A program made the translations under genes and the position numbers. The notes below the pieces were generated by a model. The model was not told the DNA's origin, did no database searches, and worked only from the letters and a program-made list of their open reading frames with translations. Positions 34,905 through 46,236 of a stretch of DNA of 64,000 nt are shown here, in pieces; within the stretch, counting starts at the first letter, position 1, and every line of letters begins with the position of its first letter. Origin of the DNA: Fragum whitleyi (Eukaryota > Mollusca > Bivalvia > Cardiida > Cardiidae); NCBI GenBank assembly GCA_948146395.1, contig OX411543.1:33809058-33873057 (forward strand), read 5' to 3'.

Positions 34905-35394
34905 GACGTCGGAAATCCCCACTTGTTGCCACGAGGATCGACCCAGGTAATAAGGGGTCTCATCCTCCATTTAGATACGTAAAATTTTGAAGAACGAGTA
35001 AGAAAAGACATAGATTAGTAAAATATTCTAGTAACTTTGCAAGCCAAGGAAGCTGACTTCACTCTGTCCCTTACAATTGTAAGGAAATGAGTAGAGAAAG
35101 ATCCTTGGCTTGTAAAACAATGGATTTTAATGAGAAAGCATCTTTAATTGTATAGATATAGACGAATTCTTAAAGATTCCCTTGCTTTGAACTAATGAGA
35201 TCCCTCTCGATATTTTGGGATCCGTTGGATCCCTGGATACTGTTAGAGTCGAATTCTGCAAGAATATTTGAAATCTGGACCAGTGGCGGAATCAGAGTGG
35301 TTTTGAGGTTCAAACGACCCCCTCCCCAAAGGTCAATTATTGTTATCCCACCCCCTTTCGAAGAACATGGGGTATATTGCTTTGCACTATCATC

Positions 35395-35670
35395 CCATAT
35401 GATGTTTTTCATATCACATGGATATTTTAAAACAATGTCATAATGTGGTTATTACAAGAAACTTGCATTTCTGTAAGAAATATTGACGATAATAAGGCAA
35501 ATAGAGGTTATAAGATAAATATAATACGTACTTAGTGTATTGTATGAAAAATACCGAACGCGGTTGTGGTAATTGAACTTCGACAATTATCAATTCCGCC
35601 AACCTCGTTAGATTTTTATTTCATTTTTTTCATACAAACTACTAAGTGTGTAATATATAGATCTGCATCC
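35395..35670. repeat. Diverged inverted copy of the start of the 3.2-kb duplicated unit
   Basis: Reverse complement matches 38735-39066: 'atcacatggatattt', 'gaaacttgcatttctgt', 'ggcaaatagaggttata' and 'tagtgtattgtatg' occur in the same order. So the edge of the duplicated unit is itself a dispersed repeat. Confidence 0.72.
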
Positions 35671-36649
35671 ATCAAGGATAAGGATTAACAATAAGACGCA
35701 CTAGGAAAACGAATCTTCTTTTTGTATGTTCGAACCCCCCCCCTCCCCCCTTGTTTTTTTTCCATACTAGTTAAGCACCAATATTCCAATTTTTGACCCG
35801 TCCAGCAAAAATGACTGTCTGGGAACTGTTAAATGAATATTGATAATGTGATTGATTCCTTTAGAGATTCTACCTAGTCACATTTCGAAAAGAAAAATAT
35901 GCAGATAGGTAATATGATCATTCTAGAATCGGAAAATCTGCCACATGCAAAGATTGTCGAGTCTGATCAGCCTGCGTGTGTAGTGCAGACAGATTTGGGT
36001 CAACGCTCTACGCAGTAACACAAAGTCCACAGTACAACACCTTGGCGTGTTGAATTTTTCAAAGTTTCACGCTTGTAGTCCAAAGTTGTTATGAGAAATG
36101 ACACAAATTACGTTAAAATACCCTATAAATTTGACTGGTCTTACAACGAATGCTTGATGTGGTATAGTTAAGAACATCGAGGAATTGATAATATGAATGA
36201 TTTTTGGAATTAAATTTAACGGGAGTTTAGAGCGAGATATGAATGATTTCCAAGGGAGGTAAAACATAATCATTAATCTGTTCCATTGGGCGAAATTACC
36301 GATATGTTTTACCTCCTTTTTTTCAAAATCTATCTTTTTTCTGATATTGTATCTTAACGCTCAATTCAGACGCTTAAATCAACACCATCTAATAAAAGCA
36401 TGTAATTCTTTGACCAATTTGATTGAAATATTGATCATTTTGAACGATTTCGAAGCCTTCTTTAAAACTATTTCAGAACGCCTTACAGTGATAGCGAGTG
36501 TTTGGAATAAATGACTGCTAAGCGGGTGATTTTGAATGGTTTTGCTGAAAAACGAGTATCAGTTTCACGATGTGATAGATTATACTCTTCGGCAGAGGTC
36601 CGATGATCAGAATATGGAAACAACGGTTGAAATTACGATGTTTTGATCG

Positions 36650-37130
36650 ACAAGCCATATTTATCGACGTCAGGGTCTGATGTTAAACATAGGCGTATCT
36701 AGGATTTTGAAATGTATACGCACTCACAAGGCGACAACTAAAGAATACATAAGATAATGGCAATATGACCGTTATAAAAGAAGAATACCCCACCCCGTCC
36801 GCTCCCTTTTTATGATTTGAGCGTTGGTGTATCATCAAAACATCTGACATACAGCTTAAACAAAAACCATGTCGGACATGGCCATCCCCCGCAATCAAAG
36901 CTTGATAGTATACTGAAACATAATCCAACTCCAAAATTATGCAAGTAAGAGTTTTAGTTCATAAGCACTACACTTCTCCTCCATGAGATCTATCCACCGA
37001 TAAGGTTACAAGTTGATAGCTATACATTAGGAGATATGCTCCGGACAAGTTTAGGGATAGAATGACGGACGGAGACGGAGACCGTTACTATATCCCCTTC
37101 GCCGAATGGCGGGGGATACTAAGCTGTACT
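36650..37130. repeat. Dispersed repeat with 'gatatgctccggacaagttt'
   Basis: Related sequence is at 52430-52760 in the USP gene ('gagatatgccccggacag', 'cacttctccatagtgagatc'). Ends 'ccttcgccgaatggcggggg'. Short ORFs here are artefacts. Confidence 0.6.
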
Positions 37131-37544
37131 TTCGATGTTACAATCATTCATCAACGATATTTTTCAACAGATGATTATTTCTTTTACGCACTTGCGCAAA
37201 TTGCGTAATTGGAGTAACGTCCTTGTTATTTTTTTATATCTCATTCTCAACTCTAAATGTTCTTAGATTGAATCTTGAAATCAAAGCCGTACTTCTATCG
37301 TAATACTTGTATAAATGTATACACGTTGAAGATAATAAGTAGCTTCGAATAACAACTTATTGCTTTTACCTTTTATGTTGATACATTTATTTGAATTATA
37401 AATTTGACAAAATTCCAAGTTGAGCGCGAAAAAGCATTCATAACCTAATTATCTTGGGTAAAGATATTACGAGTTCATGTAATGCGAGTAATAGCAGTTT
37501 TGCCTTTCAAACCATGCTATGCGCCAAATGGGGCTTGCAGTGTA

Positions 37545-38400
37545 ATTTGATATATGAAGGACCCATCACTTACCATTCAAAAGTTATACCCAATATCAAA
37601 GCTTAAGTTTTTTCATAAATTTGACCTATATAAATGACTGAAGACCTAAAATTTGGTATCAACAGAAAGGTCTAGTCCCAGGCAATCACCATGTCAAATA
37701 TGAAGCCCAAATCACTTACCATTTAAAAGCCAATATTAAAGTTTTTTTGTTTTTTTTTACCAAATTTGACCTTGAAAAATGACCTTGACTGATGACCTGA
37801 ACTTGGTACCAACAGAAAGGTCATGTCCAAGAAAATCATCATTTAAAATATGAAAGCCCCATCACTTACCATTCAAAAGTGATGGCCAATGTGAGTTTTC
37901 TGTTCACAAATTTGACATTGAAAAATGACTTGACCTTTACTGATGACCTTGAACTTGGTACCAACAGATAGGTCCAGTCCCAATCAATCATCATGTGAAA
38001 TAAGAAGCCTTCATCACTTACTATTCAAAACTTATGACCAATGTTTAAGTTTTTATTTTTTTAACATATTCATCCTCGAAAAATGAACTTGACCTACACT
38101 GATGACCTTAAATATGGTACCAAAAGAAAGGTCTTATCCCAAGCAATCATCATGTGAAATATGAAGGCCCTTTCACTTACCATTCAAAACTTATGACCAA
38201 TTTTAAAGTTGTTTTTTTATTTAAACAAATTTGACCTAATAAAAACCTTTACTGGTGACCTTGAACTTGAAGCCTACAGAAAGATCTTTTCCCAAGCATT
38301 CATTGTGTGAAATATGAAGGCTCTATCAATTACCATTCAAACGTTATGACAAAGGTTAAAGTTTGTCATGCCAACGACACCAAGGTGACCAAAATACCTT
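37545..38400. repeat. Tandem array, period about 155 bp
   Basis: Six units with 'atcacttaccattcaaaag', 'aaatttgacctt', 'gaacttggtaccaacag' and 'aaggtc'. It ends in 'aataccttgggttttc', a tail also found at 41700 and 44915 in the tandem duplication. Confidence 0.82.
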
Positions 38401-38734
38401 GGGTTTTCTTCAAAACAGCAGAGCTAAAAACAAAAAGCAAAAATCGAGTGTTTCTTTTATTTTTTTTTTTTTTTCTTTTTAAATTTGATTCCTAGGAATG
38501 GGCTTTTTTTTATTAAAAGGGTATATTTTCCCAAAAATATTAACCGATATCACTTTAGATCACTTGCCTCAATTGATGGATCCCTTGCCCCGTTCATTTT
38601 TCAAGATGAAGTTATGACGTAAAATACATCCATTCATGAAAATATTCGAAACTAAATTTTTGAAAATACAAAGAGTTCATCAGTCATCTCATTATAAATG
38701 TGTGCTTTGATTGGCAGATATCTGTTAATTGAGA

Positions 38735-41700
38735 TGCTGTCTAGAGTACTTTTGCCACTTTAAACAATTATGCCTATTGACAGATATAGAATTCGTACTA
38801 GTTGTTTTGTATGGAAAAAAATATCTAGCAAGTTTGGAGGAATTGATGATTGTCAAGGCTCTACCAAGCCAATTATCAATTCCCAGAACCTCATTTGATA
38901 TTTTTGCATACAATACACTAAATATGTAATACATATTATAACCTCTATTTGCCTTGTTTTCGTTGATGTTTCTAACAGAAATGCAAGTTTCTAAAAATAA
39001 CCACATGTCATTGTTCCGAAAATATCCATGTGATATCATAAAAAATATCATATGGGATGTTATCACATAGATATTTGTTTGATTATAGGATAAAATAGAA
39101 AAGAAAAGTAAAGGAACACAATTTCTGTGTAGTAGTTGCTTTATTTTAATCCAAATCAGTTGGAGATAATTGATAAATTAACAGACATAAAAGTTATTTC
39201 ATATAAACAACAATAGATTGCCTTTTATACACAACAATATTTCAAAACATTGCATCCACATACAAAGTTGATATACACAATTGTTCAATAAGTTAAGAAA
39301 GTTATTTACACTTGTGACTTGTAGTGTAATAAAGGACAGTCTCTGAAGCCTGAAAAGTTTCGACCCTGTACAGACTGTGCTAATTGCAAACTTTTTCTCT
39401 TTAGGCAATTACCTGAATCTAGAGCCATCTTTCTCTATCTTCCTTCCTACTTAATGATTTCAAACAATAGCACAGCACCGCCTACGGGAGCAATGCTTGA
39501 CTGCAGATACAGGATAATGCAAAATCTAAGTCAAACAAGAGTGCCTTTGAAATTGAAAGCCTCCTTTACTGTGATAGTACATCATAAAATTGAAAGTGGA
39601 ATTATGCTCCTGTTCACAAGATGAAAAATAACCTTTGAAAGTATCAACCAAATCAATCCATAAATGGAGAGTTGTTAAATTTCCTCTCAAATAAACTTTT
39701 TCCATGAAGGAGTTGCATTCACAAAAAATTTGACATGTTGGCCTCTTTTTCAAATATACAAATTCAGGTAACAAAGTACATTTCATGAACATTTCATATA
39801 GATTCAGTCCATAAATAAAGGAGGAGTTGCATTCACAAGAATTTTTACATGAAGGCCCCTTTTTCCACGACAAGGCTGAAATTCTCCAAACCCTGACAAT
39901 ATGAGCTAGGTCAGGTAACAAGGAACATTTTGTTAAAGTTTCATGCAAATCAGTCCATAAATGGAAGAGGATTTGCATTTACCAGAATTTTTACAAGAAG
40001 GCCCCTTATTCCATGACACAGCTGAAATTCACTAAACTGTGACAATTTGCACAAGCTCCGGTAACTAGGAATGTTTTGTGAAAGTTTCATCCAAATTGGT
40101 CAATAAATGGAGGATGAGTTGCATTACAAGAATTTTTTACAAGGCCCCTTTTTCCACGACATGGCTGAAATTCATCAAACTGCGACAAAATGCACTAGGT
40201 CAGGTGACTAGGAATATTTTGTTCAAGTTTCATCCAAATCGGTCAATAAATGGAGGAGGAGTTGCATTTACCAAAATTTTTACAAGAAGGCCCCTTTTGC
40301 ATGACACAGTTGAAATTCACTAAACTGTGACAATTTGCACAAGGTCCTGTCACAGGAAATTTTTTGTGAAAGTTTCATCCATATTGGTCAATAAATGGTG
40401 GATGAGTTGCTTCCACAAGAATTTTAACAAGGCCCCTTTTTCAGGGAGTGGCTGATATTCATCAAACTGCGACAAAATACACTAGGTCAGGTGACTAGGA
40501 ATATTTTGTTAAAGTTTCATCCAAATCGGTCCATATATGGAGGAAGAGTTGCATTCACAAGAATTTTTACATGAAGGCCCCTTTTTCAACGAAGTGGCAT
40601 AAAGGCACCAAACCGCGACAATATGCTTCAGGCCAGGTGACTAGGAATTTTTTGTGAAAATTTCATCCAAATCAGTTCATAAATGAAGGAGAAGTTGCAT
40701 CACAAGTATGTAACATACATATGTATGAAAGTATGTACTGTCATTGGGACAGACAGATGGACGGACAGAGAGAGAAGAGGATACCAAAATACAACCAACT
40801 TCGGCGGTGTATAAAAAGGGGGCATAACCCCTATAAAATGCTGGTGAACACAAATCGAAGGTTCATGAAGATATCATCAATAACAACAGAGATATGACCA
40901 AGGTTACAGTTTGTCACGCAACACGAACAACAACACCAAGGCAAATGACGTCAAGGTGATCACAATACCTTCAGATTTCTCCAAAAAGAGCTTAAAAACT
41001 AACTTAAGGATACCCCTGATGGATTTTATTAATTTTGATTTTCAAAATTTTATCTTAAGAATTTCCTAGATGGTCCCTTTCTTATTGACAGATGACTTTA
41101 TTTTCATACCAAGACTGATCAATTAGATGACTAAAGACAAATGCATACAGTTGCTGGCAGTTCAGCTTTTTGGTTGTTGACAGCTAAAAACTAAAAAATT
41201 ATTCTTATCCTCAATTCAATTTTTGATTCAAACAAACAGCTAATTGTTTGTGAAATTTCAACAGTCTGGCTTAATTTTTTCCAACATTATGTAAGTAGAG
41301 ATCTGACAGTATAGACTAAGAAAAGGATGCATGTCTGTCCAGACTGAGCTTAGTCTAGACTGCCTATCTAAGGTAGAGTTCTAAAGATAAATATTTATAT
41401 GCAACGCTATTTTTCCCCTAAATCTTAGAATAGCTCTACATTTACATTAAAATTAGAATATTTCTTACCAAAAGTGCTAGCAGGTGCTAACACCCTGCTG
41501 CCCATTCTGGATAATGAAAAAAATCTAAGTAAAAAAATTGGCAAAACTCTTGCAAAAATGCTTTCAGAAATATCCCTCTTTAATGTATGGATAACCTTGT
41601 GATGCCATGTTTTGTGATGATATCTTCAATTACAGAGATATGAACAAGGTCAATGTTTGTCACACCAACACCAACACAAACTACGCCAATGTGATCACAA

Positions 41701-41947
41701 TACCTTGGGTTTTCTCCAAAAACAACTGAGCTAAAAAGAAATACATGTACACCAAGGTAATTACAAAACCTTAGGTTTTCACCAAAAACAACTGAGCTAA
41801 AAAGAAATACATGTAAAGCAGTGACTCCCAAACATTTAGAAAGATATCTTTAAGATCACAATCATGGAGTCCTTGTGATCCCATTCTGAAGAAGATTAAC
41901 CCTAATTATGAATCTGTATTGCTAATAAATGCAGTCAAATCATCAAT
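38735..41947. repeat. 3,213-bp tandem duplication, copy 1
   Basis: Copied directly next to itself at an exact offset of 3,213 bp. It holds no recognisable gene: a repeat-like block (38735-39070), then a 145-bp degenerate tandem array (39545-40720) and unclassified AT-rich sequence. Only four mismatches to copy 2 were noticed (38896, 39167, 39168, 41761). Confidence 0.95.
39545..40720. repeat. Degenerate tandem array, period about 145 bp (repeated at 42758-43933)
   Basis: At least six diverged units, each with a 'gaaagtttcatccaaat' block, 'ggaggagttgcattcaca', and 'aggccccttttt'. It ends in gacagacagatggacggaca and a 'ggcataacccc' tail, as in other bivalve-type repeats. Confidence 0.8.
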
Positions 41948-44900
41948 TGCTGTCTAGAGTACTTTTGCCACTTTAAACAATTATGCCTATTGACAGATAT
42001 AGAATTCGTACTAGTTGTTTTGTATGGAAAAAAATATCTAGCAAGTTTGGAGGAATTGATGATTGTCAAGGCTCTACCAAGCCAATTATCAATTCCCAGA
42101 ACCTCATTAGATATTTTTGCATACAATACACTAAATATGTAATACATATTATAACCTCTATTTGCCTTGTTTTCGTTGATGTTTCTAACAGAAATGCAAG
42201 TTTCTAAAAATAACCACATGTCATTGTTCCGAAAATATCCATGTGATATCATAAAAAATATCATATGGGATGTTATCACATAGATATTTGTTTGATTATA
42301 GGATAAAATAGAAAAGAAAAGTAAAGGAACACAATTTCTGTGTAGTAGTTGCTTTATTTTAATCCAAATCAGTTGGAGAGGATTGATAAATTAACAGACA
42401 TAAAAGTTATTTCATATAAACAACAATAGATTGCCTTTTATACACAACAATATTTCAAAACATTGCATCCACATACAAAGTTGATATACACAATTGTTCA
42501 ATAAGTTAAGAAAGTTATTTACACTTGTGACTTGTAGTGTAATAAAGGACAGTCTCTGAAGCCTGAAAAGTTTCGACCCTGTACAGACTGTGCTAATTGC
42601 AAACTTTTTCTCTTTAGGCAATTACCTGAATCTAGAGCCATCTTTCTCTATCTTCCTTCCTACTTAATGATTTCAAACAATAGCACAGCACCGCCTACGG
42701 GAGCAATGCTTGACTGCAGATACAGGATAATGCAAAATCTAAGTCAAACAAGAGTGCCTTTGAAATTGAAAGCCTCCTTTACTGTGATAGTACATCATAA
42801 AATTGAAAGTGGAATTATGCTCCTGTTCACAAGATGAAAAATAACCTTTGAAAGTATCAACCAAATCAATCCATAAATGGAGAGTTGTTAAATTTCCTCT
42901 CAAATAAACTTTTTCCATGAAGGAGTTGCATTCACAAAAAATTTGACATGTTGGCCTCTTTTTCAAATATACAAATTCAGGTAACAAAGTACATTTCATG
43001 AACATTTCATATAGATTCAGTCCATAAATAAAGGAGGAGTTGCATTCACAAGAATTTTTACATGAAGGCCCCTTTTTCCACGACAAGGCTGAAATTCTCC
43101 AAACCCTGACAATATGAGCTAGGTCAGGTAACAAGGAACATTTTGTTAAAGTTTCATGCAAATCAGTCCATAAATGGAAGAGGATTTGCATTTACCAGAA
43201 TTTTTACAAGAAGGCCCCTTATTCCATGACACAGCTGAAATTCACTAAACTGTGACAATTTGCACAAGCTCCGGTAACTAGGAATGTTTTGTGAAAGTTT
43301 CATCCAAATTGGTCAATAAATGGAGGATGAGTTGCATTACAAGAATTTTTTACAAGGCCCCTTTTTCCACGACATGGCTGAAATTCATCAAACTGCGACA
43401 AAATGCACTAGGTCAGGTGACTAGGAATATTTTGTTCAAGTTTCATCCAAATCGGTCAATAAATGGAGGAGGAGTTGCATTTACCAAAATTTTTACAAGA
43501 AGGCCCCTTTTGCATGACACAGTTGAAATTCACTAAACTGTGACAATTTGCACAAGGTCCTGTCACAGGAAATTTTTTGTGAAAGTTTCATCCATATTGG
43601 TCAATAAATGGTGGATGAGTTGCTTCCACAAGAATTTTAACAAGGCCCCTTTTTCAGGGAGTGGCTGATATTCATCAAACTGCGACAAAATACACTAGGT
43701 CAGGTGACTAGGAATATTTTGTTAAAGTTTCATCCAAATCGGTCCATATATGGAGGAAGAGTTGCATTCACAAGAATTTTTACATGAAGGCCCCTTTTTC
43801 AACGAAGTGGCATAAAGGCACCAAACCGCGACAATATGCTTCAGGCCAGGTGACTAGGAATTTTTTGTGAAAATTTCATCCAAATCAGTTCATAAATGAA
43901 GGAGAAGTTGCATCACAAGTATGTAACATACATATGTATGAAAGTATGTACTGTCATTGGGACAGACAGATGGACGGACAGAGAGAGAAGAGGATACCAA
44001 AATACAACCAACTTCGGCGGTGTATAAAAAGGGGGCATAACCCCTATAAAATGCTGGTGAACACAAATCGAAGGTTCATGAAGATATCATCAATAACAAC
44101 AGAGATATGACCAAGGTTACAGTTTGTCACGCAACACGAACAACAACACCAAGGCAAATGACGTCAAGGTGATCACAATACCTTCAGATTTCTCCAAAAA
44201 GAGCTTAAAAACTAACTTAAGGATACCCCTGATGGATTTTATTAATTTTGATTTTCAAAATTTTATCTTAAGAATTTCCTAGATGGTCCCTTTCTTATTG
44301 ACAGATGACTTTATTTTCATACCAAGACTGATCAATTAGATGACTAAAGACAAATGCATACAGTTGCTGGCAGTTCAGCTTTTTGGTTGTTGACAGCTAA
44401 AAACTAAAAAATTATTCTTATCCTCAATTCAATTTTTGATTCAAACAAACAGCTAATTGTTTGTGAAATTTCAACAGTCTGGCTTAATTTTTTCCAACAT
44501 TATGTAAGTAGAGATCTGACAGTATAGACTAAGAAAAGGATGCATGTCTGTCCAGACTGAGCTTAGTCTAGACTGCCTATCTAAGGTAGAGTTCTAAAGA
44601 TAAATATTTATATGCAACGCTATTTTTCCCCTAAATCTTAGAATAGCTCTACATTTACATTAAAATTAGAATATTTCTTACCAAAAGTGCTAGCAGGTGC
44701 TAACACCCTGCTGCCCATTCTGGATAATGAAAAAAATCTAAGTAAAAAAATTGGCAAAACTCTTGCAAAAATGCTTTCAGAAATATCCCTCTTTAATGTA
44801 TGGATAACCTTGTGATGCCATGTTTTGTGATGATATCTTCAATTACAGAGATATGAACAAGGTCAATGTTTGTCACACCAACACCAACACAAACTACGCC

Positions 44901-45159
44901 AATGTGATCACAATACCTTGGGTTTTCTCCAAAAACAACTGAGCTAAAAAGAAATACATGTACACCAAGGTAAATACAAAACCTTAGGTTTTCACCAAAA
45001 ACAACTGAGCTAAAAAGAAATACATGTAAAGCAGTGACTCCCAAACATTTAGAAAGATATCTTTAAGATCACAATCATGGAGTCCTTGTGATCCCATTCT
45101 GAAGAAGATTAACCCTAATTATGAATCTGTATTGCTAATAAATGCAGTCAAATCATCAA
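41948..45159. repeat. 3,213-bp tandem duplication, copy 2
   Basis: Second copy; mismatches to copy 1 at 42109, 42380, 42381 and 44974. The right end is at the aatcatcaa shared with the end of copy 1. Confidence 0.95.
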
Positions 45160-45660
45160 AATGACTTATCTTTTACAAAAATCTCATTTCATCCAGTTAC
45201 TTATCATAAGCTATATTAATTGTTTCCACTACAGTCTCTGCATTTCAAGTTCCTGATTTTATACTCAAGAAATTTTTATGGAAAAAGAAGAAATTTTTCG
45301 TAACAAGCAATTTCTTGTTTCCAAACAATATTTTCCAGCACATTTTCAAATTGATTACATAATTGTTGTTTTCTTGGCAACCTGTTAACTCTGCCCATTC
45401 TCAACGTGACACATCAGCAACTTGGCCCCAATATCATTTTATGCCAAAACCATTTTATTATGGATTATCTATTTAGTAAATTTGTTACAAATATAAAATT
45501 ATTCAATATTTATTCAATTGTGAGAAAATTTACATATGCATCATCAAATCAAAAATTTAAATTGAACTTTAAGAATCATTCAATGAATCACACATTTCAA
45601 ACAATGATTCACTATTAAACATGTATTTTCAAGAACACAAAAAAATATTTTCATTACTTC

Positions 45661-45697
45661 TGAGACATTGCGAAACTATTACAGGTCCACTACCTTA
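45661..45697. mobile_element. Family A MITE, right-end fragment (copy 6)
   Basis: Only 'gaaactattacaggtccact' and the TTAA end remain, 54 bp from copy 7. Confidence 0.75.
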
Positions 45698-45750
45698 AGT
45701 AAGGGTCAATCCTCATTCCTCTACATTCACATCTACACTCCTGCTGTTAC

Positions 45751-45910
45751 TTAAGGTAGTGGACCCGTAATAGTTTTGCAACATTTCAGAACTCATGATC
45801 TTTCACAATATTGACCGAGGTTTCCTAATGAAAATCATTAGAGAACCTCAGTTAATACTGTTAAAGTAACTTACTTCCGAGACATTGCAAAACTAATACA
45901 GGTCAATTAA
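45751..45910. mobile_element. Family A palindromic MITE, copy 7, in the USP 3' UTR
   Basis: Full copy starting TTAAGGTAGTGGACCCG. Its right end is 18 bp from the USP stop codon, so it must be transcribed unless the mRNA ends at once. Confidence 0.85.
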
Positions 45911-45928
45911 ATCTTCAAGATTCAACCT

Positions 45929-46236
45929 TCATTCCTCAATATGTCCATCTCCTGGTCTGTCACATGAGGGTTCTACAGTCTCAGACTGTTGACTAGCTTG
46001 TCTGTCTGGTTTGACTTGTGTTGTGCTTGGGGCTTGTTCCGCCAAACTCTTCAATGTCGGAGAGACAGGAGGCGGGACTACTTGTTTAATAATCAGTTCA
46101 GGACCGCCTCCATAAATGTCATGCAGATATTCCCACATTTCACCGGATAACTGTCCATAATCAGAGTTGACACGTAACACAGGCTGACCATTCTTTGTTA
46201 TACTGATTCTTTTGTTGTCGATTGGACCTGGTGGGG
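45929..46236 (-). CDS. USP20/33: USP last exon: second DUSP domain and C-terminal tail
   Basis: Acceptor ACCTCATTTTAG; 101 codons to TGA. Encodes [16 protein letters not shown], then [20 protein letters not shown], completing the second DUSP. The tail after about residue 50 is Pro/Ser/Glu-rich and looks disordered. The 3' UTR starts with a MITE copy (45751-45910). Confidence 0.92.

Noticed and set aside
35170..35443. Overlapping ORFs on both strands (80 and 82 codons)
   Set aside because: Sequence ends in 'ggtatattgctttgcac', typical of a dispersed repeat; no domain or splice support.
38725..39066. 113-codon minus-strand ORF, repeated in copy 2
   Set aside because: Lies in a dispersed repeat with a diverged, interrupted inverted copy at 35395-35670; no codon-level conservation pattern.
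39526..39978. 150-codon minus-strand ORF, also at 42739-43191
   Set aside because: It reads through the 145-bp tandem array; its internal repeats (LWTDLHE, CECNS) are the DNA period, not a protein repeat.
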